From Rhynchopus sp. YZ270_cl-10 (taxonomy: Eukaryota > Euglenozoa > Diplonemea > Diplonemida > Diplonemidae), in NCBI GenBank assembly GCA_964035575.1, contig OZ037837.1, forward strand, positions 434,001 through 498,000: DNA of 64,000 nucleotides. Direction: 5' to 3'. Both the position numbers and the translations under genes were made by a program. Positions 1 to 10,995 of the stretch are shown piece after piece (the stretch's first letter is position 1; each line of letters begins with the position of its first letter). The notes under the pieces are model-generated. The model saw only the letters and a list, made by a program, of their open reading frames with translations, was not told where the DNA came from and did no database searches.

Positions 1-2149
1 GGCATTCCTCTGAGTCCAACGCATGTTTGGCCTGTCTGCGGCGTTGTACTTAAGGTGCACGAAGACAGGGTCTGGTGGTAAATTTTGCGTAGTACTGCGA
101 CGTGGTACTACGTGGGTCTGGGAACCTGGTACCTGGGCACAGGATATTTGTTGTAAAGACATCTTCCATCATGCATTGAGGAGGGTAAGACAGTGTTCGC
201 AGTTTCTACCTGATAGCATTACACATTTAACTTCTCCACGGGGGTCTTGGGCCGTTCACTCGGTTCTACCTTGACTACCGGAAGATATTCTTGAGGCCTT
301 TTTGGTCTCTAGAATATCCGGTCTTCCCGAACGGAGGCACACTTTGTGTGTTACTACGACCTGGCAATTTCCAGCAGTAGGTTAAGTAATCTTTCTTGTA
401 AATTGTTGGATCATTATCTCCTCAGTGCATGAATGCCCCACGTGACTGGACACTTTTGTGTTTGTCATGTGGAGCTGTGGTTGCTCTTTCACGACTTTTA
501 TCCTTGTATCCAGTGTACCCAGTACCCAGTGCCCTGTCACGACTTTTTCCGTGACAAAAAGTTCGGTTTCCTTGACAAAATCCATTTTTTCATTGACATT
601 TTTTTGTCACTGAATTTTTGGATTTGTCACGAAATCGAATTTTTTTTGTCAATGAAAAAATTGGTTTGTCACGAAATCGATTTTTTTTTGTCACGAAATC
701 GAATCTTTCAAAAAAATTCCGTGACAAAATTCCGTGACAAATCGGTGTCACGGTAATTTTCGAGGCCGAAATCGAACTTTTCTCAATATAAAATTATTAC
801 GCGTCCACTCGACGTTTGGATAAAGAAAACTAGAGATGAAAGGGGGTTTGGGGGGAAGAGTTTAATTCTTGAACGCATCCCCACACTCAGTCACACAATT
901 GTAATGGTGCAATATAAAAAATAAGTATTTCAACCGCACACCACATTGCGACAGGTAGCATTGTGCCGCCCTCGACGCAGATTCCAAAGGGGATTACTGA
1001 AACACCGCCGCAGAGGAAAAGATACAAATAGATTCACGACAGTGCCGACAGTTGCTTTAGACTCAGCTAAGCCTCTTATGTGCAGAGTCAAGCCTTTTGC
1101 ACAGCCATGTTTTGTCAATGTTTGCTTCGTATTTTGCGACCCACAAAATATGGGAGTCGTGACTTCCAGCTTACACTTAAAAAAACATTGAATGTAAAGG
1201 CGGGGGTCCAAATAACGTTATTATTCGGTAACTTTGAGAATTTTTTTCAAAAAGGGAAAAAATAAATAGAGAAAAGTTCGATTTCGGCCTCGAAAATTAC
1301 CGTGACACCGATTTGTCACGGAATTTTGTCACGGAATTTTTTTGAAAGATTCGATTTCGTGACAAAAAAAAATCGATTTCGTGACAAACCAATTTTTTCA
1401 TTGACACACAAAATTCGATTTCGTGACAAACCGATTTTTTCATTGACAAAAAAAAATTCGATTTCGTGACAAATCCAAAAATTCAGTGACAAAAAAATGT
1501 CAATGAAAAAATGGATTTTGTCAAGGAAACCGAACTTTTTGTCACGGAAAAAGTCGTGACAGAAATGGATTTTGTCAAGGAAACCAAACTTTTTGTCACG
1601 GAAAAAGTCGTGACAGGGCACTGGGTACTGGGTACACTGGATACAAGGATAAAAGTCGTGAAAGAGCAACCACAGCTCCACATGACAAACACAAAAGTGT
1701 CCAGTCACGTGGGGCATTCATGCACTGAGGAGATAATGATCCAACAATTTACAAGAAAGATTACTTAACCTACTGCTGGAAATTGCCAGGTCGTAGTAAC
1801 ACACAAAGTGTGCCTCCGTTCGGGAAGACCGGATATTCTAGAGACCAAAAAGGCCTCAAGAATATCTTCCGGTAGTCAAGGTATAACCGAATGAACGGCC
1901 CAAGACCCCCGTGGAGAAGTTAAATGTGTAATGCTATCAGGTAGAAACTGCGAACACTGTCTTACCCTCCTCAATGCATGGTGGAAGATGTCTTTACAAC
2001 AAATATCCTGTACCCAGGTACCAGGTTCCCAGACCCACGCAGTACCACGTCGCAGTACTACGCAAAATTTACCACCAGACCCTGTCTTCGTGCACCTGAA
2101 GTACAACGCCGCAGACAGGCCAAACATGCGTTGGACTCAGAGGAATGCC
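1..2149. repeat. Large inverted repeat (foldback element), left end cut by window
   Basis: The left arm (1-784) and right arm (1270-2149) are reverse complements over almost their whole length. The right arm carries about 95 extra bases because some internal sub-repeats are duplicated. Both arms contain short repeats built on TTTGTCACGAAATCG and runs of T. The unique 485-base loop (785-1269) has small overlapping ORFs on both strands that match no family I know. The left arm begins at base 1, so the true outer end and any target duplication lie outside the window. The mirrored ORFs in the two arms (433-756 plus, 1316-1717 minus) are the same repeat read twice. Confidence 0.9.
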
Positions 2150-3170
2150 TGCTGTGCAGTGTATCAATGAGAACCAACTCCCAGCAACAAGGGGCGCCTT
2201 TTGGCGGGCGTTGTTGAGGGTGTTTGGGGTGCAAAGTTTTCCACAATTTTGATGCGCGGGTACAGAAGTGTTATCTTGTTCTTTCATCTCTAGGAATGTA
2301 AATGTCAATCGCGTTTAACTACCACTAGGGCTTGTTCAGTGAACCCACGAGGGGTCGAAGGGGGTTGGTTATCCCGTATCTATCAAAGGTTGTGTCGACC
2401 AGGCTAAACCACTATGTTACGCTGTACGTTGTTAAATCCGAAGAAATAACACTTTAGCAGCCGCAGGAAGTTTGCTAAAAAGAGTGCCTCACGCTACACA
2501 AACCACCACCCGCGATTGACTTAGATGTTATAACAAAGAGAATTCAGAACAAAACAACACCCTGCCCCATACACACTAAATTGTCATGCTTCAAGAGCAT
2601 GCCTGGGCCAAAATTACTATGACGAAAAGGCAACAAGACCACCCACAAGGAGTGTGAATTGTGCACTGGTTTTCTGGGGGAACAAACAATATTTTCTTGT
2701 GTCTAGTCCTCCGGAAGCAGAGGACAGACTTTCCGGAAGGTTTCCAAAGTCGAATTTCTTGCACTAGCTATGCTCCCTGGTTAATGGCTATAGCAGTGAC
2801 TGACAAAGTGTTCCCACCCCCCTTTCCACCACCATAATAACCGAACTCTGCTTATCAAACCACAATCTGAATCTGCTTCCGTCGCATGCGCTGGTGGATT
2901 CGATCTGTTTTGGTGTGTGTAATGGAATGTATGGGTGAGGGTTGGGGTATTAGGTATAGAAACTTGCGCACCCATTAATTTTTTACCGAATGAAAATGAA
3001 ATCTGCAATGAGTGTCTGCTGCATATCATTTAGTGGGGCTGGCCTCTGGCCAGAGGCGTGCAAGCCTGACCGTGTTCGCGATATACTAAGTCTTGCATAA
3101 TCATAAAGTTATCATACCTTGTGTCTTCAGTCTCTGCCCTTAGGTTTCTAGACAGCTCAAGAATGGCCTC
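2150..3170. other. Gene-free stretch with dispersed repeat fragments
   Basis: No convincing gene. Bases 2577-2672 are an inverted match to 17160-17275. Bases 2700-2785 are an inverted match to 48585-48660, around the phrase GCATAGCTAGTGCAAGAAATT. These are fragments of an older dispersed family. Confidence 0.6.
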
Positions 3171-3171
3171 T

Positions 3172-3507
3172 TTTGTGTTTGTCAAGTGGCTGTCTGGTCA
3201 CTTTTCAGTGACTGGCGGGTTGGCTGTCACGACTTTTTCCTTGACAAAATCCATTTTTTTCAATGACATTTTTTTGTCAATGAAAAAATGGATTTGTCAC
3301 GAAATCGAATTTTTTTTTGTCAATGAAAAAAGTCATTTGTCACTAAATTGAATTTTGTGTGTCAATGAAAAAATTGGTTTGTCACGAAATCGATTTTTTT
3401 TTGTCACGAAATCGAATCTTTCAAAAAAATTCCGTGACAAAGTACCGTGACAAATCGGTGTCACGGGTATTTTCGAGGCCGAAATCGAACTTTTCTCAAA
3501 TAAATAA
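3172..3507 (+). repeat. Solo copy of the inverted-repeat arm
   Basis: This segment repeats the inner part of the left arm of the 1-2149 element (about 460-784) in the same orientation. It has the same succession of TTTGTCACGAAATCG and TGTCAATGAAAAAA blocks and ends at the same CGAAATCGAACTTTTCTC boundary. No opposite arm follows, so it is a solo or truncated copy. Confidence 0.85.
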
Positions 3508-3703
3508 AAGGAGTCGTCGAAACGTGCTGAAAAGCAGCTCGTTCGAGAAAAAAAATCGTACTGTTGATACAGGCGCTTCCGACTGACCACATAAGTTTCC
3601 AGCCCCAGGTGAAGCGAAAGTACCCTGCGGCCAACAAAAGATGTAAGCATGTGTAAAATAAAATAAAAACGATGTTTGGTAAATCGTAAACTTATTTGTA
3701 ATA

Positions 3704-6127
3704 TTAGTCCAGCCTTCCGGTGACAGACCACACCTTGTTCACAGCTTCAGCTGACTTGAAGAGAAGCTGCTGCACTTCTGTCAGATCCTGCTTCGCGATA
3801 TCCTCGAAGGGAACGCCATCTTCTAGGTGCCTCTGCACGGGGTCCCTTGATGACAGGTCGCGGTGCAGTGTGTACATCCACTCCTCGTTCTTTTGGACGC
3901 TCACTCCACCAAGCTGGCACATCCTGTCACCTGAGTCGCATTTGCACAGGTAATGGGTGAGGAACTGCCCCTCAAGAAGAGAAGCAGCCTTTCTTCCGAG
4001 TATCGTCACCGACGCAGCCTTGGACAGTACCATGCAGTGCGCGGAGAAGGCTTGGAAGGCGGCCAACTTTGAGGTCTCCGCACCGCACACAGCAACACCA
4101 CGGAGAGTGCTGTTCCCGACGTTGCCTACTTGGAACGATCCCGACACGATTGCAGAGGACACGCGTGTTGGTGCATCCGGCAGCAACGAGGCGACTTCGC
4201 TTGCGTACTTCGCAGAGGTGGACAGCGGACAGCGTGCAGTCAGCCCCCACGAAATGTGGAACAGAGTGTGCTCCACAGCCTGGATGCCGTGCAGCATGCC
4301 ACGCCGTGCAGAGATAACATCCTGCAGGTATCCGATCAGTGTTGTGTACTCCGCGTGCCCCACCTCTGCAGCTACAACACGCACCGCAAGCAGCGCACCC
4401 TTGGCAGGCACAGTCTGCAGCTGCATGTTGTTCCCTGTGCGCACAACGACACTGCTCTGGGACGCGCCCGTGTACGCAGAAGATGCGCGGGAGGGGACGC
4501 TGCTTTTCTGGCCGGAAATATCCTTTGTGTCGGAAGTCTCCGAGTCATCGTGGTCTTCGGTGTCCTCCTCCTGGAAGAGCGCCGCCGGGAGGAACGCTTT
4601 GTACTGCTCAAGGTTCTGCACAGCGAAGAGAAGGCCGTTGATCACGTTGCGGATCTGCGTGACGGCGATGGCCGTGCGTGCGTCGTCCGTGCACCGCATC
4701 GCGTTGACGAGGTCCATGTCGTGCAGGTGTGTCATCGCAGCAGAGAGCTTTATCAGCGGCACACCGACCACAAGCACCTCACACACGGCAAGCACCACGT
4801 CCAGGATCAACACTGCGGCAGAGAAGCCGATGAGGAGGTACAGCGCGTTCTTCACCTCACCCTCGACGGAAGAGTACGGGCGCACCCAGAGGATGCAGGC
4901 GTTCATGGGTGGAGGGATGCTCTCGTCTAGGCCTCCTTCGGGCGTGAAGCGGAAGAGGGGTGCCCTGCGCATGAAGTGCTTCTCGCCGTCGAGATCAGCG
5001 ATGCGAAAGGTGTCCTCCTCGTTTTTGACCTCCTTCCATGCGTCCTGCATCACCTTGGGCATGTGCGAAATGGTCACAACACAGTCCTCCAGTGGCGATT
5101 CCGTCCGCCCGGCCGCGTTGCACGACTTGTCGATCATCGTTCTGTTGTCTGACGTTGCAAACACGAACTCCGTGGTCGCATCGAAGACGATTACTTCTGT
5201 TCCCGGGTGGTCCTGTCCGTACTGGGCAACAGCCTCCTCCCAAGCCGTGAAGATGAAAAAGGCGCTAACGTAGATGTACTTGTAAGCCGACCACGGGTGT
5301 GGTGGGGGTGGGGGTGCCCAGACACTGTCAAATGAGACGTACACATAAGGGTTGTTGTCAGAGCCGTACCAAGGGAGGGGGTGGCGCCAGCGCTGCATCT
5401 GTGCGCCCAAGGTGCCCCGCGACCAGCCACGTGGCGCATAGTCTGCAGGCCACGAGGAGAAGTTGAGTGGAGCGCCCTTAGTGGGAGACCACCCTTCGTG
5501 GTCCAGGAACCGTAATATTCCACCGAAGTCGTACGCGTACTTAGTTATTTCGCCAGACTCATCGTCCAAATGGTCTCCGCGTGCCTTCGTCAAATTTATG
5601 TTGTTCGCCCCTGGAATCATGTTCCCACCGCGGCCCCAAACAAATTCACGTTCCTTACGCGCAGTGAGATCGAACCACACGTTCGAGTAGAATCCCGCCG
5701 AGTCCGTCCTCACGTGAGGTATCAACACAACGCCCATCGAGTAGAGGTAACTGCTGCGCCGGATCGTGCCAAACTTGTAGCGCCGAAGCAGCTCGGCCCA
5801 GTTAGCACTGTCCGACTTGGAGACGTTCAGAAACCCATTTGCGTCTGCCACTATAGGACCCAGGGACTTGATCACCGGCGTATCCAAAAACTTCTCTGTC
5901 TTGAACACAACGGACTTCGTCTCCTCCACGCTCTTCAAGAGGTCTAACTGGATACTAGAACACTCGGCACGAGACACCTCTCTAATCGTCTTCTCTAGCG
6001 ATGCCACTGACTCGAAGTACATAATCATCCCACCGGCAATCGACGCACACGTCGAGAATGCTGTCGCCATTGCAATCAGCCATGTCAAATTTGCTGTGCA
6101 TTTCGGTTTGAACTTACGTATTTCCAT
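3704..6127 (-). CDS. Two-pass sensor receptor with degenerate class III cyclase-like domain
   Basis: The ATG at 6127 gives 807 residues. The open frame runs 43 codons further up, but that stretch is basic and reads through a polypyrimidine-AG site, so I prefer 6127. Residues 16-38 are a membrane helix. Residues 39-425 are a large probably extracellular region with NLS, NLT, NVS, NFS and NRT sites, resembling a dCache-type sensor. Residues 427-456 are a second membrane segment. A short helical linker follows (QYKAFLPAALF, about 508-518), of the kind seen before cyclase domains in protist receptors, then an acidic/Ser-rich spacer. Residues 575-730 resemble the class III cyclase fold (VSGSFQVGNVGNS is like the glycine turn), but the metal-binding aspartates are missing. 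It is probably a surface receptor signalling by protein contact rather than by making cAMP or cGMP. The domain calls rest on pattern recognition; the ligand is unknown. Confidence 0.72.
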   Translation of the reverse strand: MEIRKFKPKCTANLTWLIAMATAFSTCASIAGGMIMYFESVASLEKTIREVSRAECSSIQLDLLKSVEETKSVVFKTEKFLDTPVIKSLGPIVADANGFLNVSKSDSANWAELLRRYKFGTIRRSSYLYSMGVVLIPHVRTDSAGFYSNVWFDLTARKEREFVWGRGGNMIPGANNINLTKARGDHLDDESGEITKYAYDFGGILRFLDHEGWSPTKGAPLNFSSWPADYAPRGWSRGTLGAQMQRWRHPLPWYGSDNNPYVYVSFDSVWAPPPPPHPWSAYKYIYVSAFFIFTAWEEAVAQYGQDHPGTEVIVFDATTEFVFATSDNRTMIDKSCNAAGRTESPLEDCVVTISHMPKVMQDAWKEVKNEEDTFRIADLDGEKHFMRRAPLFRFTPEGGLDESIPPPMNACILWVRPYSSVEGEVKNALYLLIGFSAAVLILDVVLAVCEVLVVGVPLIKLSAAMTHLHDMDLVNAMRCTDDARTAIAVTQIRNVINGLLFAVQNLEQYKAFLPAALFQEEDTEDHDDSETSDTKDISGQKSSVPSRASSAYTGASQSSVVVRTGNNMQLQTVPAKGALLAVRVVAAEVGHAEYTTLIGYLQDVISARRGMLHGIQAVEHTLFHISWGLTARCPLSTSAKYASEVASLLPDAPTRVSSAIVSGSFQVGNVGNSTLRGVAVCGAETSKLAAFQAFSAHCMVLSKAASVTILGRKAASLLEGQFLTHYLCKCDSGDRMCQLGGVSVQKNEEWMYTLHRDLSSRDPVQRHLEDGVPFEDIAKQDLTEVQQLLFKSAEAVNKVWSVTGRLD

Positions 6128-6151
6128 GGTAGTGTGTATGTGTATGTGTGT

Positions 6152-6192
6152 CTGCAGGGTGGGGTGGGAAAGGTGTGTGACAGCAGACCTAC
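6152..6192 (-). other. Candidate 41-nt GT-AG intron
   Basis: Read on the minus strand, the segment starts GTAGGT and ends with a pyrimidine tract and AG (TTTCCCACCCCACCCTGCAG). Removing it joins the upstream open frame (6193-6372) in phase to codons that run into the ATG at 6127. The same tract could instead be a trans-splice acceptor for a transcript starting at 6127. Confidence 0.4.
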
Positions 6193-6372
6193 TGCAACAA
6201 CGCCGATGATCAGAGCAGCCTTCTCGCCGTGGTTCAAATGGCCTGCCACGTGACAAGCCATATCATCTGTGTACTGTCTCTCTAGAGCATTTAAAAGTGC
6301 TGTAATTGAAGACCGCACGGAGTTGACTCGTTCTGCGGAAACCCTGAGAATTTGGGGAACAGTTGGAACCAT
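6193..6372 (-). CDS. Possible 5' exon of the sensor receptor gene
   Basis: A 60-codon open frame begins with ATG at 6372 and ends at a GTAGGT donor-like site at 6192. Its translation is ordinary-looking protein (RVNSVRSSITALLNALERQY within it), unlike the low-complexity surroundings. Spliced over 41 nt it stays in frame with the receptor and would give about 875 residues. Transcript data would decide between this and the simple start at 6127. Confidence 0.35.
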
Positions 6373-6387
6373 ACCGAGGACAGAATA

Positions 6388-6925
6388 TTAAACCCCGTTC
6401 GTATTTTATTTAGTGGGTACGCAACCCACGTCGGACAACGTTCTTTTTTGAACCCCAAAACCGCCCGAAATGGAAGCAAAAAAGAAAATGCTCGAGAGAC
6501 TCGTTCCTCTTTGCTTGTTGCTCAAAAGACTATAAACGGGCAGTGTTTTTTCTAGGGGGGTTGGAGGGGGGCACTTTACACCCCTGGGATTTTTTTGGGG
6601 AAATACCGCCCCCCTCGAGGGGGGCGGTATTTTGGATTTTATTTTTTGGATTACTGGGGGTTTAAAGATCACCACAGATGGTCAAAAGTGCCAAATTTTG
6701 GTAGTAACGGCCTCAAATCCTCAAAATTAGCCTAAAATAGGGGGTCAATACCCGTCGGTTCGCCGAATAGTGGACCCCGGTCTACTATTCGGCCCCCACC
6801 CAGTAAACGGACGAATAAATAAAGTAAACGGTGTATTTCATTGGTGCTTATAGTACTCCTATCCCCCAAGTACACCCACCCACGTCGAATCCATAAATCT
6901 TCACAAAAATCAACTACTCTTAACT
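6388..6925. other. Intergenic stretch: dispersed repeat, palindrome, direct repeat
   Basis: 6388-6435 matches 45430-45478 (around AACCCGTTCGT and TACGC.ACCCACGTC). 6763-6792 is an imperfect 30-base palindrome starting CCGAATAGTGGACC. 6644-6683 is repeated at 9919-9958, in front of the second zinc-finger ORF, and so probably belongs to the transposon's 5' region. No gene is seen. Confidence 0.6.
6644..6683 (+). repeat. 40-base direct repeat upstream of hAT ORFs (partner 9919-9958)
   Basis: TTTTGGATTACTG followed by GGTTTAAAGATCACCACAG and TGGTC occurs here and at 9919-9958 with very few differences. The first copy lies about 240 bases before the transposase ATG and the second 23 bases before the ATG at 9981. 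It contains the near-palindrome GATCACCACAGGTGGTC. It may be a promoter or a transposase-binding site. Confidence 0.75.
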
Positions 6926-9731
6926 ATGTCTCAAAGGAAGATTACCGGGTTTTTTCGAAAGATTGCACCGGCTGCCCCACAACCCGCAGATTCTGCATCT
7001 CCTGCACCGGCTGCCCCACAACCCGCAGATTCTGCATCTCCTGCACCGAGTGCCCCCGCACAATCCGAAAAACGGGAGGATTACGAGAAATGGAATGGTG
7101 ACACTGCATATGCACAGGGCATCCTCCGTGGGATGAAATGGAAGAGGCAGGGGTTGGGTTACCTGAAGAAGCCTGAGTTTGTGGCGAAGGTGAAAGCGTA
7201 CGACCAGCGCGCGGAGGGAGACGAACTTGGCGACGTCAGCGAGGCAGAGAGCCAAGGCAGCCAAGCAAGCCAGGGTGCGGGAACGAGGAAGCGGTACCAT
7301 ACTTCGGTATCCAACAAAAAACGGAAGGTACAGCTCCAAGGCACATCCGATGCAGACATCTGGGAGGAAGTGGAGGAGGCGTCTCTGAAGGTCTTTTTGC
7401 CCCCCGTCACCTACACTACAGTAAGGAGAGAGCCACAAAAGAAGTCCCCGAAGTTTGATGGGCTGGGGATCGGAACCTCCACACCAGCACAGGCTGCAGT
7501 TGAGTCTGTTATGGATGTCGATGATGAGAGTTCCGATGAATTGAATGAATCATCTGAAGACCTGGAGGAGGAAGTGCAGTCAGACGAAGAGGAGACTGCC
7601 AAGGGGGTGTCGTTCTTCTCCGACGCACAGCCGTACATCAACGCGAAGAGGACAAGGGGGTGGCTGATACCGGGCCACAGAGGCTACTACTGTAGCCTGT
7701 GTAGGATGCACCGCAGCATGTTGCGCACGACCGGGAGTGGAAAGGGTGTCTGGGTCGACACGCCGGTCACCGCCGTTGACAAACTGAGGGACAAGGTGAC
7801 GAAACACGAGAAAACTGGTTCTCACAAAGCATCACAGGCAGCAGAGAATTCCAGGACCAGCGGGAAAAGCATTATCGCAATCCAGGAACAGATGGTGAAG
7901 AATAACAGGATTCAGCTGAAAAAAATAATATCCTCCCTGTACTTCTGCATCCAGCACACCCTCCCCCATACAACAATGCACCCTGCCTTAGCCGAGCTCA
8001 TCGCTAAATACGACCCCGACCTAGCGGATTTCACCACAGACACAAAAAACGCCACCTACCTCAGCACCACCATTGCACAGCAGCTTCTGAAGTGTATCGA
8101 CGCAGAGGTACGTGTGCGGATAGAAGAGCGTGTGCGGAAGTCTTCTTACCTCACTTGTCTGTGCGATGAGACAGAGGCGAGACGAAGGGAGGAGTTGCAC
8201 ATTCCTCCGTGGCGTGGATCCCAAGACGGGTGAAACGTGGACGCATTTCTGGTCCGTAGTGGCACTGGAGGGTGGACAAGGAGCAGCCAACGTGACAACA
8301 TAGATCCTGGAACAGCTCCGGTACACAAACCCCCAGGATGGTTTGAACGACCTGGTTGAACGGCCGGACAGAGATGAACGCATAACTCCCAAGCGCTTTT
8401 CTTGTATTTCGCTAGATGGGGCATCGACGATGTCAGGGGATTTTTCTGGAGTAAAAACCCGCTTCCAGTACGCAATGGGAGCCCACGTCATTTACGTGTG
8501 GTGCTCGAGCCACAAGCTGAGCTTGGCTGTGAACTGGGCCTCGCAATACAACCTCAACACCCTCTCCGCAGTTAACTCCTTGCGTGACATCTACTACTAC
8601 CTTCACAACAGCTCTGTCCGATATGGGGAGTATTTGGAGACGATCAAGGACATGAGGAAAGACCCGCTGTACTGCTTCGTGCCGAATCAAAAGCTGATCT
8701 GCAGTGCGGATACGAGGTGGATGACGAACGAGGAAGTGGCAAAGATCCTCCTAAATACGTGGCCGATCGTCTACGGCACGGTTGAGGATTTCTACGCAGA
8801 AGATAGAGACGCAACATCGCTTGGCATCCTTATAACATTGAGATCCCCAACCTTCATCGCGTCACTCTTTTTGCTGTGCACGGTTTTTGAGCTTGTGAAC
8901 CCCCTCAACCTCGCTCTCCAAAAAAGCCGTGCCTTTCTTGCGACAGTGCCCCAGCTCCTCCGCACTTTGACGCACGACCTCGGCGTTCTTGCTGAATGCA
9001 CACGTCAAAACGTCGGCACGACGTACGCGAAGTGGTCGGTGTTCTACAACACCCACATCTCCCCGCACAGCAAGAAGAAGGTTACGGACCTCGGGTGGCA
9101 AAAGTTCCACGACACCACCACAGTTCCCTATGTTAGGGAACTGAAAAAACAGCTCGCGACCCGGTTCGACAACCTGGGTTTCATGGAAGCAATTGCTTGC
9201 TTCGATCCCCAAACCGTCTTCGCGGACCGAGAATCGGAGGAGATAAAGTGCGTGAATACGCTGGTTACGTATTACGGCACGGCCAAGTCTGCGTCGGTCA
9301 CAGGAAAACCAACCACAACGTCGGCGCCAGTGTGGGATGCGGAGTACTGCAGCCGCGTTCGCCACCAACTACCTCAACTCTTCCAGGCTCTACGAACTGC
9401 CAGAGACAGCGCCAAGGACCCCTCTCTGTTCACCTTCGAAGACGGGTTGAAGTATGCTTGTGCGAGAGAAGCAACGAGTCTGCCTGTGGCAGTTGATGTG
9501 ATGATGTTGGTGGCCAGCTTTCCTGTCGGGACAGTTGATGTCGAGCGAGCTTTTTCTGTGCTGAAGCTGATCATGACCCCACTGCGGAACCGCCTCCGAC
9601 AGGACACACTGGACATGTTGATCAGAATCAAGATGGAAGGTACGGAACAGCCAGGAGACGACTTTCTTGAGAAGGTTGTCGACAGGTTTGTGAAAATGTC
9701 GCCGCAGGGAGGAAGGAGAGTGAATTTCTGA
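6926..9731 (+). pseudogene. hAT-superfamily transposase, broken by a frameshift and a stop
   Basis: Two open frames (6926-8233 and 8343-9731) form one transposase. The N-terminus has a KITGFF-type motif and a duplicated Pro/Ala-rich phrase. A zinc finger follows near 7680-7840 (YYCSLC ... HEKTGSHKA). After the break the protein carries the RNase H-like core with DGASTMSG. The C-terminal hAT dimerisation region contains SFPVGTVDVERAFSVLK near 9515-9570. The break is a frameshift near 8180-8200: the frame carrying TFLRGVDPKTGETWTHFW takes over and then meets TAG at 8301-8303. The copy as read therefore cannot make full-length enzyme, although sequencing error cannot be excluded for either lesion. 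I could not find convincing terminal inverted repeats or target duplications around it. Confidence 0.9.
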
Positions 9732-9980
9732 TATCAGTTTACTTAGCACCATTATTGTTTTTGCGTCTTCGTGTGGCGTCCTGCGAACCGCGGACATTGT
9801 GTACTCTTTTATGTTCATCATCAAATCAAAAGCGCTGCCTCTACCCCCATTTTTGCTAAACGCCTGTCTTTCTTCCCTAAGCAACCTTCACATACCCTCA
9901 CAGAAGCTACACACACACTTTTGGATTACTGTGGGTTTAAAGATCACCACAGGTGGTCTTTAACAATATTTTCAAACACC

Positions 9981-10217
9981 ATGTCGCTCACTCCGACCAC
10001 TGCGCCGTCCGTCTACGCCCAGGACAGGCGTTTTTTGGTAGCAGTCAGCAAGTACTGCTGGCTAGAAGCCAACGCAGACGGGTACTATTGTACCCTCTGC
10101 CGCCGACACTACAACACTGGAGAGTGGGTATCAAGCCCAATGGACAACGTGCAGAGGCTGGACGAGAAAGCAGAGCGACACCACGTCAGCGTCGCCCACA
10201 GGAGAGCAACGATCTGA
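9981..10217 (+). CDS. Small zinc-finger ORF related to the hAT N-terminal domain
   Basis: This 78-residue ORF has a finger (YYCTLCRRHYNTGEW ... RHHVSVAHRRA) whose cysteine/histidine spacing and flanking residues parallel the finger in the transposase at 7680-7840. It follows a copy of the 40-base repeat that also precedes the transposase, so it looks like the 5' end of a second, shorter family member. It has no catalytic region. It may be a truncated relic or a stand-alone DNA-binding protein that could compete with the transposase. Confidence 0.5.
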   Translation: MSLTPTTAPSVYAQDRRFLVAVSKYCWLEANADGYYCTLCRRHYNTGEWVSSPMDNVQRLDEKAERHHVSVAHRRATI

Positions 10218-10370
10218 GCAACGATCCCAGCAACGACCCTCCTCCTATGTCTTGATAAAGTACGTGTCGAGAAAGCTCGGAATACACCCAAAAATCGCTA
10301 AAAAACCACTTTTTCTGGGGGGAAAAATTTTTTTTCTGGGGTGGTGTGACCTATACAGGGGTAGTGGTAT

Positions 10371-10430
10371 ACCTTAGAAGGACCTTAGAAGGACCTTAGA
10401 AGGACCTTAGAAGGACCTTAGAAGGACCTT
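10371..10430 (+). repeat. Minisatellite, 11-base unit ACCTTAGAAGG
   Basis: About five and a half head-to-tail copies of ACCTTAGAAGG. A shorter stretch of the same unit lies at 11090-11117, with the same TTTTTTACACCTTTTTTTT sequence after both. Confidence 0.95.
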
Positions 10431-10912
10431 TTTTACACCTTTTTTTTTGGGGGGTGCTAAAATTATTTGTGTACATTTTTTTGGTGGTTTTTTGTGGCCA
10501 GAAATTTTCCCCAGAATTTTTTACCCACAAAAAATCAAAAAAATATTTTTTTGATTTCGGTGCACCGGAGACTGTGCGTGCTGTGATGGGGTCACTTTGC
10601 GCTCAGAAATGAGTATTTTTGACCCAAAATGCATGTGTCAGTTTTTACAGGCCATTTTCAAGTTTTGTGTGCAAAATATGGTCAGTACTTGACTTCTGAA
10701 GGAAAAGTACAAAATGAACGTGGGGCAGTTTGCGTAGATGCGCATTTTACACCCCACCATTTGACGGGCGGTGCTCGTAGAACCCGACGAAAAGTGAGAA
10801 AAAAGGATACGCCGAAACAATAAAAGTAGCGTACCGTGCGCCTGCGGCGCAAGCTGGTATCCCACCTTCCCATGACATAGTGTCGCAGGCTACTGCCGTC
10901 TCGGATTGCCTT

Positions 10913-10995
10913 GGTACTGGGTACTGGGTACTGGGTACTGGGTACTGGGTACTGGGTACTGGGTACTGGGTACTGGGTACTGGGTACTGGGTACC
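10913..10995 (+). repeat. Microsatellite (GGTACTG)n
   Basis: About twelve perfect copies of the 7-base unit GGTACTG. It is not a telomere repeat of any type I know and lies internally. Confidence 0.95.

Noticed and set aside
433-1717. Two similar ORFs (107 and 133 codons) as a gene pair
   Set aside because: They are the same inverted-repeat arm read from opposite ends; composition follows the T-rich sub-repeats.
3957-5273. 438-codon plus-strand ORF
   Set aside because: Antisense shadow of the receptor gene, whose own frame has membrane helices and a domain pattern.
6541-9731. CAGTGTTTTTTC at 6541 as the left end of the hAT transposase element
   Set aside because: No matching inverted end or 8-bp duplication could be found downstream.
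10913-10995. Internal telomere repeat
   Set aside because: GGTACTG is not a known telomere unit and appears with other GTAC satellites.
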